Below, piece by piece: positions 51,547-61,020 of a DNA stretch of 64,000 bases; the stretch's first letter is position 1; each line of letters opens with the position of its first letter. The position numbers were made by a program, and so were the translations under genes. Where the stretch lies: assembly GCF_022347765.1 (NCBI RefSeq), contig NZ_JAKRFZ010000002.1, positions 310,001-374,000 of the forward strand, written 5' to 3'. The DNA comes from Pseudoalteromonas sp. OOF1S-7 (GTDB taxonomy: Bacteria; Pseudomonadota; Gammaproteobacteria; Enterobacterales; Alteromonadaceae). Under the pieces are notes generated by a model that was not told the DNA's origin, searched no databases, and saw only the letters and a program-made list of their open reading frames with translations.

Positions 51547-52782
51547 ATGACACAAGTTTTAGTAATTGGTTATGTCTGGCCGGAGCCGAATTCCTCGGCC
51601 GCCGGCAGTCATATGATGTCCTTACTGCGCTTTTTCCGCGCTCAGAACTGGCAGGTTGAATTTGCCAGCCCTGCCCAGCAAACCGAGCATATGGCCGATT
51701 TAAGCCAGGAGCAGATCACCTGCACGCCGATCACGCTTAATTGCAGTAGCTTTGACGACTATATCACTCAGCTCAGGCCAAATATCGTGATGTTTGACCG
51801 CTTTATGATGGAAGAGCAGTTTGGCTGGCGGGTCGATAAGTTTGCGCCCGATGCACTCAAGATCCTCGATACAGAAGATTTGCAATGCCTGCGTAATGCT
51901 CGTCATGACGCGCACAAAGCGCAGCAAGCTTTTGCATTAGATAACTTACTGGACAGTGACTTAGCCAAACGCGAAATCGCCGCCATTTTACGCTGCGACC
52001 TGTCGCTGATTATTTCTGATTATGAACATCAGTTACTGACGTCTCAGTTTGGCGTGTCCGAAGACTTACTCCATCACCTGCCATTTATGGTCGACCTGGA
52101 CGCAATCAGCCACGATGTCCCTGACTATCACGCCCGGCAGCACTTTATGACCATAGGTAATTTTCGCCATGCCCCTAACTGGGATGCCGTACTTTATCTG
52201 CAACAGATCTGGCCGATGATCCGCAAGCAGCTGCCGGACGCACAGCTGCATATTTATGGCTCTTACCCGCCACCCAAAGCGACCGCTCTGCATAATCCCA
52301 AAACAGGCTTCTTAATCAAAGGCTGGGCAAAAGATGCACTGAACGTGATGGCACAAAGTAGAGTGTGTCTGGCGCCGCTGCGCTTTGGTGCCGGGATTAA
52401 AGGCAAGCTGCTCGAAGCCATGATCACGCAAACCCCGTGTGTAACCACGCAGATCGGTGCCGAAGGCATGCATGGCGAATTACCCTGGCACGGCGCAATA
52501 AGCGACTGTGCTGAAGCATTTGCTGCCGAGGCGATCGACTTGTACCAGAATGAAGCACGCTATCACCAGGCCCAGCAATACGGACGGGCTTTGCTCCAGG
52601 CAAGGTATAACAAGCGCACTCTGGAGGTTCAGTTAAAACAAAAGATTAGCGAGATACTGACTAATTTAACTGCGCACAGGCGAGCCAATTTCACCGGCAG
52701 CATGTTGCGACACCACACACTTCGTAGTACCCAATATATGTCACAGTGGATTGAAGCAAAAAATGCAAATAAAATGCGTTGA
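51547..52782 (+). CDS. Family 4-type glycosyltransferase
   Basis: A 411-residue GT-B glycosyltransferase. The N-terminal part starts VLVIGYVWPEPNSSAAG, a donor/acceptor-side glycine-rich loop, and the C-terminal Rossmann domain has MTIGNFRHAPNWDAV, LHIYGSYPP and the nucleotide-sugar region APLRFGAGIKGKLLEAM. No signal or membrane helix is present, so it acts in the cytoplasm. The acceptor is unknown; a lipopolysaccharide or capsule sugar is possible. It follows the LacI gene with no gap, an unusual partner for a glycosyltransferase. Confidence 0.8.
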   Translation: MTQVLVIGYVWPEPNSSAAGSHMMSLLRFFRAQNWQVEFASPAQQTEHMADLSQEQITCTPITLNCSSFDDYITQLRPNIVMFDRFMMEEQFGWRVDKFAPDALKILDTEDLQCLRNARHDAHKAQQAFALDNLLDSDLAKREIAAILRCDLSLIISDYEHQLLTSQFGVSEDLLHHLPFMVDLDAISHDVPDYHARQHFMTIGNFRHAPNWDAVLYLQQIWPMIRKQLPDAQLHIYGSYPPPKATALHNPKTGFLIKGWAKDALNVMAQSRVCLAPLRFGAGIKGKLLEAMITQTPCVTTQIGAEGMHGELPWHGAISDCAEAFAAEAIDLYQNEARYHQAQQYGRALLQARYNKRTLEVQLKQKISEILTNLTAHRRANFTGSMLRHHTLRSTQYMSQWIEAKNANKMR

Positions 52783-52806
52783 ATTTGCGTGAAAAGCGGT
52801 TAGAAT
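52779..52806 (+). promoter_or_regulatory. Promoter of ThrE-like gene
   Basis: TTGAAT at 52779-52784 and TAGAAT at 52801-52806 with a 16-bp spacer. The predicted leader of about 100 nt has a small hairpin TTTAGG/CCTAAA at 52816-52833 and another with GGA/TCC arms around 52845-52870. Confidence 0.5.
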
Positions 52807-52916
52807 TCGCGGCAATTTAGGTTATTGCCTAAACTGAGTGTGGAGGCGAAACAAGCTGTTAGCTTCCATACTGCAAAGTTGCTGTCGATTTTTACTTATA
52901 ATTAGGTTACACGCCG

Positions 52917-54143
52917 TTGAATTCAGCCACCTTTACACAAAAACGCAAGTTTATTGTTAAATTAGGCAAAATGCTTCATCAATACGGAACCCCGGCTTAT
53001 CGCCTGGAAGCCCATCTGATGGAAGTTGCCACCCACCTGGGCCTTAAGTCGTCCTTTGTTATGTCTCCAACGTCGGTCACTTTTGTGATCTGGACAGAAG
53101 GACATGAGGATGAATACACCCATGTTGCCCGCGTAGAGCCCGGCGATCACAATCTGGGATCGCTTGCCGATACCGATGATGTGGTGAATCGCATGCTGGC
53201 AGGCGAACTCAGCATAGAGCAGGCGGATCAAAACCTGGATGCCATCACCCAGGCCAAAGACCCGTATGGCCGATTACTAACGGGTATCGCGTTTGCGGTG
53301 TCGGGTGGCGCGTTTGCCATGTTGATGGGAACCAGCTGGAATGATGTGCTGTGGTCTGCGGTGTTGTCTATCCTGGTCTTTATCTTTGTGCTGTGGTCCA
53401 CGCGCTCAAAGCGGGTCACCCATATGCTGGAGCCGGTAGTGGCCATCGTTTCTGCGCTGGCAGCCTGTGCGATTTCGTCGTACCTTGATCCTATGGTCAA
53501 TATTCGCCTGGTGGTGTTGTCGGCCATCATTGTTTTTATACCGGGGCTGGCATTAGCACTGGGGTTTGCAGAGCTGTCTGCACGCCATCTGGTGTCGGGC
53601 ACCGCGCGGGTTATGGATGCCATTATGTTGCTGTTTAAGCTGTATTTTGGTGCTTTTTTGGGGATCAGTATTGGCTTTTTCCTGTTTGGACAGAGCGATT
53701 ATGTGCAACCCGATCCGCTTCCCAAATGGACAGCCTGGATGGCAATTTTGCTGCTGTGTAGCAGCCTGATTGTGATTTTCCGCACTAAGCTCAAGCACGC
53801 CAGCTGGTCGATTGCATCAGGCTTTATCGCCTACGCCGCCAGTATCGGTTCAGCGGTCTATCTGGATTATTCACTGGGCACCTTTGTCGGCGCATTTGCC
53901 GTGGGCGTGTTTAGTAATGTGTTTAACCGTACTGTTAACGCGCCCGCTTCGATTGTCGCCATGCAGGGGTTGATTGTGCTGGTACCCGGGTCAAAAACCT
54001 ATATCGGTCTGAATTCACTGATTGAAGGTCAGAGCTTTGTTGCTGCCGATCACATTGGCCAGCAAACCTTTTTGATCTTTATGTCTTTAATCGCCGGCCT
54101 TATCTTTGCCAATGTGGCGCTGCCACCGAAGAAAAGTCTGTGA
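52917..54143 (+). CDS. ThrE-like threonine/serine exporter
   Basis: A 408-residue membrane protein of the ThrE family (DUF1212 plus DUF3815). The N-terminal cytosolic part includes LGKMLHQYGTPAYRLEAHL and SFVMSPTSVTFVI; about ten membrane helices follow, with the segment FVGAFAVGVFSNVFNRTVNAPAS and VLVPGSKTYIGL typical of the C-terminal half. Corynebacterium ThrE exports threonine and serine by proton antiport. The start is TTG with AGG nearby. Its last 44 bp overlap the convergent binding-protein gene. Confidence 0.82.
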   Translation: MNSATFTQKRKFIVKLGKMLHQYGTPAYRLEAHLMEVATHLGLKSSFVMSPTSVTFVIWTEGHEDEYTHVARVEPGDHNLGSLADTDDVVNRMLAGELSIEQADQNLDAITQAKDPYGRLLTGIAFAVSGGAFAMLMGTSWNDVLWSAVLSILVFIFVLWSTRSKRVTHMLEPVVAIVSALAACAISSYLDPMVNIRLVVLSAIIVFIPGLALALGFAELSARHLVSGTARVMDAIMLLFKLYFGAFLGISIGFFLFGQSDYVQPDPLPKWTAWMAILLLCSSLIVIFRTKLKHASWSIASGFIAYAASIGSAVYLDYSLGTFVGAFAVGVFSNVFNRTVNAPASIVAMQGLIVLVPGSKTYIGLNSLIEGQSFVAADHIGQQTFLIFMSLIAGLIFANVALPPKKSL

Positions 54144-54978
54144 TCTTGCCTGTCTCCTGGTTTTGCCAGGAGACATTCGTGCCGTTAACTGCAAACATCA
54201 TCTTTTCAACTTTCCCAATATAAGCTTCTATGATCTGCTGATAACCGTCACCTCGCTTAAATTGCGCTAACGCACGATTAAATCTGTCCCTGAGTGATTT
54301 TTCTTTAAACGCCACACTCGCTGGCACCGGGGGGATCAGATAATGATGCCGGAACAGCGTCAGTGGTCGTCGTTTGTCTTTAAGCCGGTAAAAGTAATAG
54401 AAAATATACTGGTCAAGCACCGCATAATCATAGCGTGACTTGACCAGCATTTGCGGGATCACGGACATGTCGGGAGACTCTCTATAAACAGCCTGCTCAG
54501 ACATTTTTCTGAACGCCTCCCCAAAGTATCCGGGCGCGCCCTGAAAAGTGATCACTGAATGGTTCGCCAGTTCGTCAATCGACCGAGGCGTCAGATTCCT
54601 GTTAGCCAGTGAAAACACCATAGGTTTATAAGTGACAATCGGATCACTGATATAAAAGTTTTTGCTGTCCTGCGTAGAAAAAATCGGGGCCATAAGATCA
54701 TACTGGCCCGTGCGCACCAACTTTTCAGCACGCCCCAGCGCAACAAACTCCAGACGTACGGTGTACCCAAGCTGTGCCAGTACGACTTTGGTAATGTCCA
54801 GATCTATGCCACTGTGTTCTGGGTGGTTAATTGTATGGGGTGGCCCTTCACTGCTGACCAGTTCAAGTGTCTGATTTAATGAGGAAAAACAGACATGTGT
54901 GCTCACCAATAAAAGCACAGCAAGCGCATTGCTTATCCGCTTAAAAACTCGCGCTTGAGTACTCTGAGCACCTGACAT
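54100..54978 (-). CDS. Periplasmic solute-binding protein, family 3
   Basis: A 292-residue exported protein from the ATG at 54978, with GGGGAAG about 10 bases upstream; the longer in-frame start adds 37 residues with no signal. After the signal peptide the mature N-terminus reads LELVSSEGPPHTI, then GIDLDITKVVLAQLGY, the first family 3 block. No transporter genes are adjacent. The C-terminal ~30 residues (VNGTNVSWQNQ onward) extend past the usual family end and over the hairpin of the convergent ThrE gene. The ligand is probably an amino acid; not determinable. Confidence 0.75.
   Translation of the reverse strand: MSGAQSTQARVFKRISNALAVLLLVSTHVCFSSLNQTLELVSSEGPPHTINHPEHSGIDLDITKVVLAQLGYTVRLEFVALGRAEKLVRTGQYDLMAPIFSTQDSKNFYISDPIVTYKPMVFSLANRNLTPRSIDELANHSVITFQGAPGYFGEAFRKMSEQAVYRESPDMSVIPQMLVKSRYDYAVLDQYIFYYFYRLKDKRRPLTLFRHHYLIPPVPASVAFKEKSLRDRFNRALAQFKRGDGYQQIIEAYIGKVEKMMFAVNGTNVSWQNQETGKITDFSSVAAPHWQR
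54151..54175 (+). terminator. Terminator-like hairpin inside convergent coding end
   Basis: TGTCTCCTGG at 54151-54160 pairs with CCAGGAGACA at 54166-54175 with a 5-base loop, 8 bp after the ThrE stop. It lies inside the 3' coding end of the opposing binding-protein gene. Confidence 0.6.
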
Positions 54979-55101
54979 GATTACACGTACTTCCCCGAAC
55001 CGCTGACACACTCTTATCCTAAGTGTAGAAATTATCGACAGGAGGTAAAGTGTTGAGGGTATGGAAGTACAGTTCAGGCAGACCAACACAAAGCAAACAG
55101 G

Positions 55102-55581
55102 CTAAACCCAGCGACGAGTTGTACTCAGGAAGTCGCGATAGGCCTGTCCGTAAGTTTTAAGTAAAAAGCGTTCCTCAGGTTTGATCTGAAAGCGGGTCAT
55201 ATAACCAATAAAACTCAGGGCAACCAGCGCGCCAGCAGGGGATGCCAGATACCAGTTTTGTGCAACCAGTAAGCAAAGAAACCCGACATACATTGGGTTG
55301 CGGGTAAAGCGATAGATACCACCAGTCACCAGTGTCGATGCTTTATTTACATGCACCGGATCAACGCTGGTATTATGACTACGAAACGCCAAAACCCCCG
55401 CCATGGCCACGGCAACACCCAGCGCACTCAGCGCCACCGCACCGCCAACTTTGAGAACCCCGTCCACAGTAACATATCCGGTTATCCGCACCAGTCCCCA
55501 GCTCACTAACATATGAAGCAATAACACGACCAATGGTGGAACCCTAGTCTCCAAAAGGTGCGTCTGTGACTCTGACATCAT
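55102..55581 (-). CDS. ICMT/PEMT-like membrane methyltransferase
   Basis: A 159-residue protein with four to five membrane helices of the isoprenylcysteine carboxyl methyltransferase-related family. The C-terminal SAM site shows the hallmark RNPMYVGF and later EERFLLKTYGQAYRDF. Bacterial members probably methylate lipids or small thiols; the true substrate is unknown. AAGGAGTTATG contains the ribosome site. It is on the same strand as the binding-protein gene, 123 bp upstream of its start. Confidence 0.8.
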   Translation of the reverse strand: MMSESQTHLLETRVPPLVVLLLHMLVSWGLVRITGYVTVDGVLKVGGAVALSALGVAVAMAGVLAFRSHNTSVDPVHVNKASTLVTGGIYRFTRNPMYVGFLCLLVAQNWYLASPAGALVALSFIGYMTRFQIKPEERFLLKTYGQAYRDFLSTTRRWV

Positions 55582-55756
55582 AACTCCTTAACAATAAAAT
55601 ATGTCACTTAGTTGATATGTCGCAATTATTTATCCCATAAAGCAGACGGTTAATCGCAAACACTGGTTTTCAGCCAATGCTGAAGTAAAATATCGCCTAC
55701 TCAGCACTGCAGCTTGCGGTCTAGTCTATAAGAAAACGTAATCCCAGAGAACATTT

Positions 55757-57820
55757 ATGAAACTAATTAAAACCTCGCTCGCGCTTGCCATTGGTCTTGC
55801 CAGTGCCAGCACCTTTGCCGCATCGGCAACAGACACAATCACAGTTGAAGATATTCCAACTATTCAACGCGTTATTCAAACCGCAGTGAGCCCGGATGGC
55901 GAGTCGGTTGCATTTCGTCGCTCCGTACCCCGTGAGCTGTATGTAGACAGCAACGGTAAAAACTACAGCGAACTGTATGTTGTTGATGATGAGGGCAATG
56001 AAGTACCTTTCATCACAGGTAAGATCAACGTCGGTAAGATTGAATGGTCAGCAGATGGCAAATTCATTTACTTCACAGCCAAGAAAAAAGAAGACAAACT
56101 CACGTCACTTTACCGTATCGCAGTCGATGGTGGTGAAGCACAAAAAGTACTGTCGCTGAAAGGCACCTCTATCAGCAAGTATCGCCTGAGCCCGAACGGT
56201 AAGCAGGTGGCTATCCTGGCTATGCCTGCCAAAGATGCAAGCGAAAAAGAGCTTAAAAAGCTTGGCTTTATGGCTGAAGTATATGAGCTGGGCCTGAAAA
56301 ACAAGCAGCTACATTTGGTCGACCTGGCACAGACCAACAAACCTCTGACGCCTGCCGTGGTGCCTGTTGAAGGTTATGTGAGCGACATCAACTGGTCTGA
56401 TGATGCCAGCAAGTTATTGGTAAAAACCCAGCCAACAGCGCTGATTGATGATCAGTATATGAAGTCTCAGTGGCATGTGATGGATGTGGCAACGCAGAAA
56501 ATCACCACCTCGTTTAAAACCGAAGGTAAACTGGGTGAAGCCGAATTCTCACACGATGGTAAATACATTGCCATTTTAGGTGCCGAAGACAAACACGACC
56601 CGGCTAAGGGCCGTTTGTATCTGGCCAATGCCAAAACCGGTAAAGTAGAAGAGTGGATCCCGAACTTTATGGGTCACTTCAAAGACTTTGAGTGGTCAAA
56701 CCGTAAAAACGTACTGAACTTTATTGCCGATGTAGGCGTTGAGACTTTCATTGGTCAAGTTAAAGTAGGCTCAAGCAAATACAAAAAGCTGGTTAAAGAA
56801 GGCAAGTTTATTGCGCACAGCCTGTCAGTTTCTGATTCTGACAAGACCATTGGCGTGCGTGCAGAAAGCCCGAAACACCCAAGCGAAGTGTTTATGGTGC
56901 GCTCTAAAAAGCCAACCCGCTTAACCGATTCAAACCCCTGGTTGAACGACAAGCGCCTGGCGAAACAAGAAGCGATTAGATTCAAAGCCCGTGACGGCGT
57001 TGAGATTGGTGGTGTACTTATCTACCCACTGGATTATCAGGAAGGCAAACGTTACCCTCTGATCATGGCGGTACACGGTGGTCCTGAAAGCCATGACCGA
57101 AACGGCTGGCTGACCAGCTACTCAGATCCGGGTCAAATGGGTGCAGCACGTGGCTATGCGGTATTCTACCCGAACTACCGTGGTTCAACGGGCAAAGGCG
57201 TTGACTACTCTAAACTGGGTCAGGGCGACTATGCCGGCAAAGAGTTTGACGATCTGGTCGACATGAAAGAATACCTGGTTAATATGGGCCTGGTTGACAC
57301 CAAGCGCGTTGGTATCACAGGTGGCTCTTACGGTGGTTACGCGTCTGCCTGGGGCGCAACTAAACTAACCGAGCACTTTGCAGCCAGTGTGATGTTTGTA
57401 GGTGTGACCAACCAGCTGTCTAAGTTTGGTACTACTGATATCTCGAACGAAATGTTCCTGGTTCATGCTCGCTCTTACCCGTGGCAGAAGTGGCAGTGGT
57501 ACCTTGAGCGCAGCCCGATTTACTGGGCTGGCCAGTCGAAAACCCCACTGTTGATCATGCATGGTAAAGACGACCCGCGCGTTCACCCGGCTCAGTCTAT
57601 GGAATTGTACCGCTACATGAAGGTACAAGACAAAGACGTACGTCTGGTTTACTACCCGGGTGAAGGCCATGGTAACCGCAAAGTTGCTGCTCAGTATGAC
57701 TACAGCCTGCGCTTAATGCGCTGGATGGACAACTACCTGATCCACGGCAACAAAGACATGCCAGCGTATGAAATTGACCATGCTGCCAAATTGGAAGCGG
57801 TAAAAGAGCAGAATAAGTAA
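55757..57820 (+). CDS. Secreted S9 family peptidase (acylaminoacyl/dipeptidyl peptidase type)
   Basis: A 687-residue exported serine peptidase (signal peptide to about residue 22). A beta-propeller fills the first ~400 residues (repeated SPDG/SPNGK and SADGKF). The catalytic domain has the intact nucleophile elbow GGSYGGY, Asp in HGKDDPRVHP and His in GEGHGNRK. Such S9 enzymes trim short peptides and may remove dipeptides or N-acyl residues. GAGA precedes the ATG. A strong intrinsic terminator follows, so it is monocistronic. Compare the S9 homologue at 47746-50226, which lacks the serine. Confidence 0.92.
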   Translation: MKLIKTSLALAIGLASASTFAASATDTITVEDIPTIQRVIQTAVSPDGESVAFRRSVPRELYVDSNGKNYSELYVVDDEGNEVPFITGKINVGKIEWSADGKFIYFTAKKKEDKLTSLYRIAVDGGEAQKVLSLKGTSISKYRLSPNGKQVAILAMPAKDASEKELKKLGFMAEVYELGLKNKQLHLVDLAQTNKPLTPAVVPVEGYVSDINWSDDASKLLVKTQPTALIDDQYMKSQWHVMDVATQKITTSFKTEGKLGEAEFSHDGKYIAILGAEDKHDPAKGRLYLANAKTGKVEEWIPNFMGHFKDFEWSNRKNVLNFIADVGVETFIGQVKVGSSKYKKLVKEGKFIAHSLSVSDSDKTIGVRAESPKHPSEVFMVRSKKPTRLTDSNPWLNDKRLAKQEAIRFKARDGVEIGGVLIYPLDYQEGKRYPLIMAVHGGPESHDRNGWLTSYSDPGQMGAARGYAVFYPNYRGSTGKGVDYSKLGQGDYAGKEFDDLVDMKEYLVNMGLVDTKRVGITGGSYGGYASAWGATKLTEHFAASVMFVGVTNQLSKFGTTDISNEMFLVHARSYPWQKWQWYLERSPIYWAGQSKTPLLIMHGKDDPRVHPAQSMELYRYMKVQDKDVRLVYYPGEGHGNRKVAAQYDYSLRLMRWMDNYLIHGNKDMPAYEIDHAAKLEAVKEQNK

Positions 57821-57848
57821 ACTGCTGTTGTTATGGTTTAAAAAGACA

Positions 57849-57877
57849 AAAGGCTTGCCAGACTGGCAAGCCTTTTT
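57849..57877 (+). terminator. Intrinsic terminator after S9 peptidase
   Basis: AGGCTTGCCA at 57851-57860 pairs with TGGCAAGCCT at 57864-57873 with a 3-base loop and a T tract at 57873-57877. Confidence 0.9.
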
Positions 57878-58194
57878 CTATGCAAAACAACACAACCCTA
57901 ACTACTCTGCGATAATGTAAATCCCTCATAAAAGGGTCAAGCAACGCTGGGGGTCAGTGCATTTCTGTGATCAATTAAGCCCGGATTTCGGTCAGAGCAA
58001 CACATTTACATGTGGACTGGACCAAACATCAGGAATGGCAAAACGGGTAAAAGAAACGAGGATACTGTAACTACATTCCTGTTTTGCCAATAGATTAAGT
58101 ATCAGTCCAGATACACCTTTCATTGTGTTAGGGTTTGCTGAACTTGGTGACCAGCAAACCCACTTGGCGTTACATTATAAAGCCGGGAGTTGGC
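57878..58194. other. Intergenic gap rich in inverted repeats
   Basis: Within these 317 bp several inverted repeats are seen: CACAT/ATGTG at 58001-58014; nested pairs GGACTG (58014-58019) with CAGTCC (58103-58108) and GGCAAAAC (58037-58044) with GTTTTGCC (58081-58088); and a 10-bp stem GGGTTTGCTG/CAGCAAACCC at 58131-58161. The last probably terminates the TonB receptor gene on the minus strand. The others lie in a region with no ORF and may be a structured RNA or an element remnant. Confidence 0.4.
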
Positions 58195-60330
58195 TTAGAA
58201 GCGATACTTCACGCCAACAGTTGCCGTTGTGCCAAGGCCTTTAATATTGTAGCCACCGTACGTATAGGCTTGCGCGCGAGCCGGGTAGTAGTCTGAGTTA
58301 AATAAGTTCTCAATACCAACAAACGCTTGCCAGCTTTGGCCGAATTGATATTGACCACTAAAGTTAACCACGTTATAGCTGTCAATTGGACCCTGATCTC
58401 CAACATAGTTACCTTTATCATTCCGCTCAAAACGTTTACGGTCGCCCACATGTAACCAGCTTAACGTCATTGATAACGCGTCAACTGGCTGCCAGTTTAG
58501 GTTTGCAGTAAGCTTTGGTGGACTAATTTGCCTTGAGCCAAGATACGTATCCGCTTCGGTATCTTTACCCTCTACATAGCTATATGTCGTAATGAGTTTT
58601 AGCGTGTCGTTGATCTTGTAATCGACAAGCGCCTCATAACCCCATATTTTTTGTGGTGCTCGAACAGGCTCATACACTCCGGTTACTTCATTGAATTTAT
58701 TCGTTGTACCAAACTCAGACGTACTTCTATATGCCGCGAATTCAAATCGTAACGCCTCAAATTGAGAGTTAAAACCGATTTCGTAGTTATCAACAATCGA
58801 CGCTTCTGTTTGAATTTGACCAATATCTTCTACCGTTGCACTGCGCAGCAGACGGCCAATATCCGAGATATCAGACCCCTGCGAATAACTGGCAAATGGG
58901 CTGAACTTTTCATTCGCGTTATATTTAATACCCACATTGTAAGTTGTGGCGTCATAGTCAATGGTGTCACCTTTCACGTTGAGGGGAACAGAGCACTGAT
59001 CCACTGAACGGCAAAGTTTTAGGGTTTGGTAATCAGCTACCGCAAGATCAATACTTTCTTGCCTCACTCCTGCTTTTAACACTAGGTCATCGGCAACAAT
59101 CCACTTGGTCTGTAGGTAACCTGCGATGCTTTCCATGTCCATCTCTGGCACCCAAATACGACCATCGACGAGTGGCTGTGAGGTCACATCATTCAACGCA
59201 TCGATACCATAAATGAAGGTAGCCTGGATATTGTCAAAATCAATTAAGGTATTAAATGTCGCGCGTGCGCCCTTTTTTTCAGAGCGAATGACAGATTGTC
59301 CGCCACTGTACCCTTCATCCGGGTTTGCTAAGCTTGGTGAGAAGAAAAACACGTTCTCAATGTCTTGCATATATGCATCAAGCGTCATTTGTGTATTAGC
59401 AAAGATCGCAAAATCGGTATATTTGACTGTAATATTTTCGTTGCCTTCAGGGCCTTGTGGCTTACCTTGTTTTTGCTGAGCTGGTGGCACGTGAATAGCG
59501 TAAGATTTTTCACCTAAATTAATGTTGCCAAACACATCACCCAGATCAGTTTTTTGCTGTGAGCTGTAGAAGTTGTAGCTAAATTGCAGTTGCTTGTCTT
59601 CATCAAAGTCATAGCCAAGCTTAGTGAAGTAGTTTTCTGTCACGGTATCCGACAGGCCATACTGTAAACCCAGAATATCACCTTGGGCATCACGCTGAAC
59701 ACCGTTTTCTTCATAGCTTGCCGTGACTAAATAACTAAACTGATCAACGCGGCCATTAATCGCCCCCGCAATTCGAGCCCCCGCACTCTCAGCAAGCTTT
59801 ACTGCGCTAAAGCGGCTGGACAGGCTAATTTCACCTTCTGGTTTACCGTCGCTATTGGCCTGCTTGGTAATGTAGTTAATGATCCCGCCTGAAGCACCAT
59901 TACCATAAATTGAGGTTGCCCCTTTGATCACTTCTATACGCGCGATGGCGCTTGGATCGAGTGTTTTTACACCCAAAGAACCATTTCGCAGTGGTGTAGA
60001 CTGAGGTACACCGTCAATCATCACAAGTGGCGCACGTCCACGCAACGATTGCCCTGTATTGCTTGAACTACCCGTATCCGGAGCAAGACCAGGAACGATT
60101 TGAGATAACAAACTTTGTAGTTCTGGATTTACTTTTAAATGATCTTCAATTTGCTTTTGATTAATTATCGTAATAGAGGCAGGCACTTCATCAATGCTTT
60201 CAAAAACACGGCTGCCCGAGACCACGATATGCTCCATATCTGCAGCTTGAAGATCTTGAACATTGGTATCGTCTGCAATGGCTGCTGCGCTAACAGCCAA
60301 CGCTACCATACTGAGAGTAGTTTTTAACAT
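58195..60330 (-). CDS. TonB-dependent siderophore-type receptor
   Basis: A 711-residue outer-membrane receptor from the ATG at 60330 (AAGGATAACC upstream); an upstream in-frame start adds 20 non-signal residues. After the signal peptide comes the TonB box-like MEHIVVSGSRVFE, the plug domain (PASITIINQKQIE, MIDGVPQSTPLR, RIEVIKGATSIYGNGASGGIINYIT) and a 22-strand-type barrel ending in VGVKYRF. The plug resembles iron-siderophore receptors such as the IutA/FhuE group. A half-match to a Fur box lies upstream (AATGAAAAT on the minus strand, 60427-60435) but is weak. Confidence 0.9.
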   Translation of the reverse strand: MLKTTLSMVALAVSAAAIADDTNVQDLQAADMEHIVVSGSRVFESIDEVPASITIINQKQIEDHLKVNPELQSLLSQIVPGLAPDTGSSSNTGQSLRGRAPLVMIDGVPQSTPLRNGSLGVKTLDPSAIARIEVIKGATSIYGNGASGGIINYITKQANSDGKPEGEISLSSRFSAVKLAESAGARIAGAINGRVDQFSYLVTASYEENGVQRDAQGDILGLQYGLSDTVTENYFTKLGYDFDEDKQLQFSYNFYSSQQKTDLGDVFGNINLGEKSYAIHVPPAQQKQGKPQGPEGNENITVKYTDFAIFANTQMTLDAYMQDIENVFFFSPSLANPDEGYSGGQSVIRSEKKGARATFNTLIDFDNIQATFIYGIDALNDVTSQPLVDGRIWVPEMDMESIAGYLQTKWIVADDLVLKAGVRQESIDLAVADYQTLKLCRSVDQCSVPLNVKGDTIDYDATTYNVGIKYNANEKFSPFASYSQGSDISDIGRLLRSATVEDIGQIQTEASIVDNYEIGFNSQFEALRFEFAAYRSTSEFGTTNKFNEVTGVYEPVRAPQKIWGYEALVDYKINDTLKLITTYSYVEGKDTEADTYLGSRQISPPKLTANLNWQPVDALSMTLSWLHVGDRKRFERNDKGNYVGDQGPIDSYNVVNFSGQYQFGQSWQAFVGIENLFNSDYYPARAQAYTYGGYNIKGLGTTATVGVKYRF

Positions 60331-61020
60331 GGTTATCCTTGCTGGATTTAGAATAATAATGATGTAAAAGCGGCAATATGGTATTGCCAAATCACAGCAA
60401 AAACAAGGCCAGTGATAACTATTTGCATTTTCATTTGCTTATAAAGATTTTGCACTGCGCCATTTTTTGCAATTATATATACATAACAGTAACTTAGAGG
60501 AATGTTGGTTACTTCTTCTCACGATGACGCTGTAGCCAAAATGTCTCACGGTGCCGTCGGCTGCAATCAGGCAATAACCAACTACTGTGAACATTTCAAG
60601 AAAGGCGGCGTGCTGATCTGACACAATGTGATCGTCTGCTGGCTTAGTTCCTCTTAGTAATACCCTTCTTTTTTCAGGCAACATTCCGTTGGCTTGGTCA
60701 ATTAAGTGGCTTTATTGAGCCTGTTTATGCGAATGTCTATGTCTGATAGCTACGAATCACTCCATTAGTGTCGAGCAACGGGGCATTTTCTTTCAGTGTG
60801 AGGGAATGGCGCGAAAACTTTGTGCTGTTTGTGTGATTTATAGGGCGCTTGTTAATTCGGGTGTCAGCTGTTTATCCTGCTGCTCTTTGCTGGCGAAGAT
60901 TTAGTACGTGGAAAATATGTTTGGGACAATTTTGACGAAGAATACAGGGTAGAGCTTATCTTTGGTTAATGGTAGTTAACGAGGTATGCTCTCACCCTGG
61001 TGCTTATTTAGGGTAAGGTG
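60331..61020. other. 690-bp gap with no convincing gene
   Basis: Only a short minus-strand ORF of 81 codons (60439-60684) occurs; it lacks recognisable homology or clear coding character. The stretch separates the TonB receptor from an orphan small gene and an IS110 remnant, so it is probably debris of past insertion and deletion. ATTTTCATT at 60427-60435 could be half of a Fur site for the receptor. Confidence 0.4.

Noticed and set aside
60415..60441. Fur box upstream of the siderophore-type receptor
   Set aside because: Only the left half (AATGAAAAT on the minus strand) fits; the right half has many mismatches.
60439..60684. 81-codon minus-strand ORF
   Set aside because: No recognisable domain and no convincing ribosome site; treated as non-coding debris.
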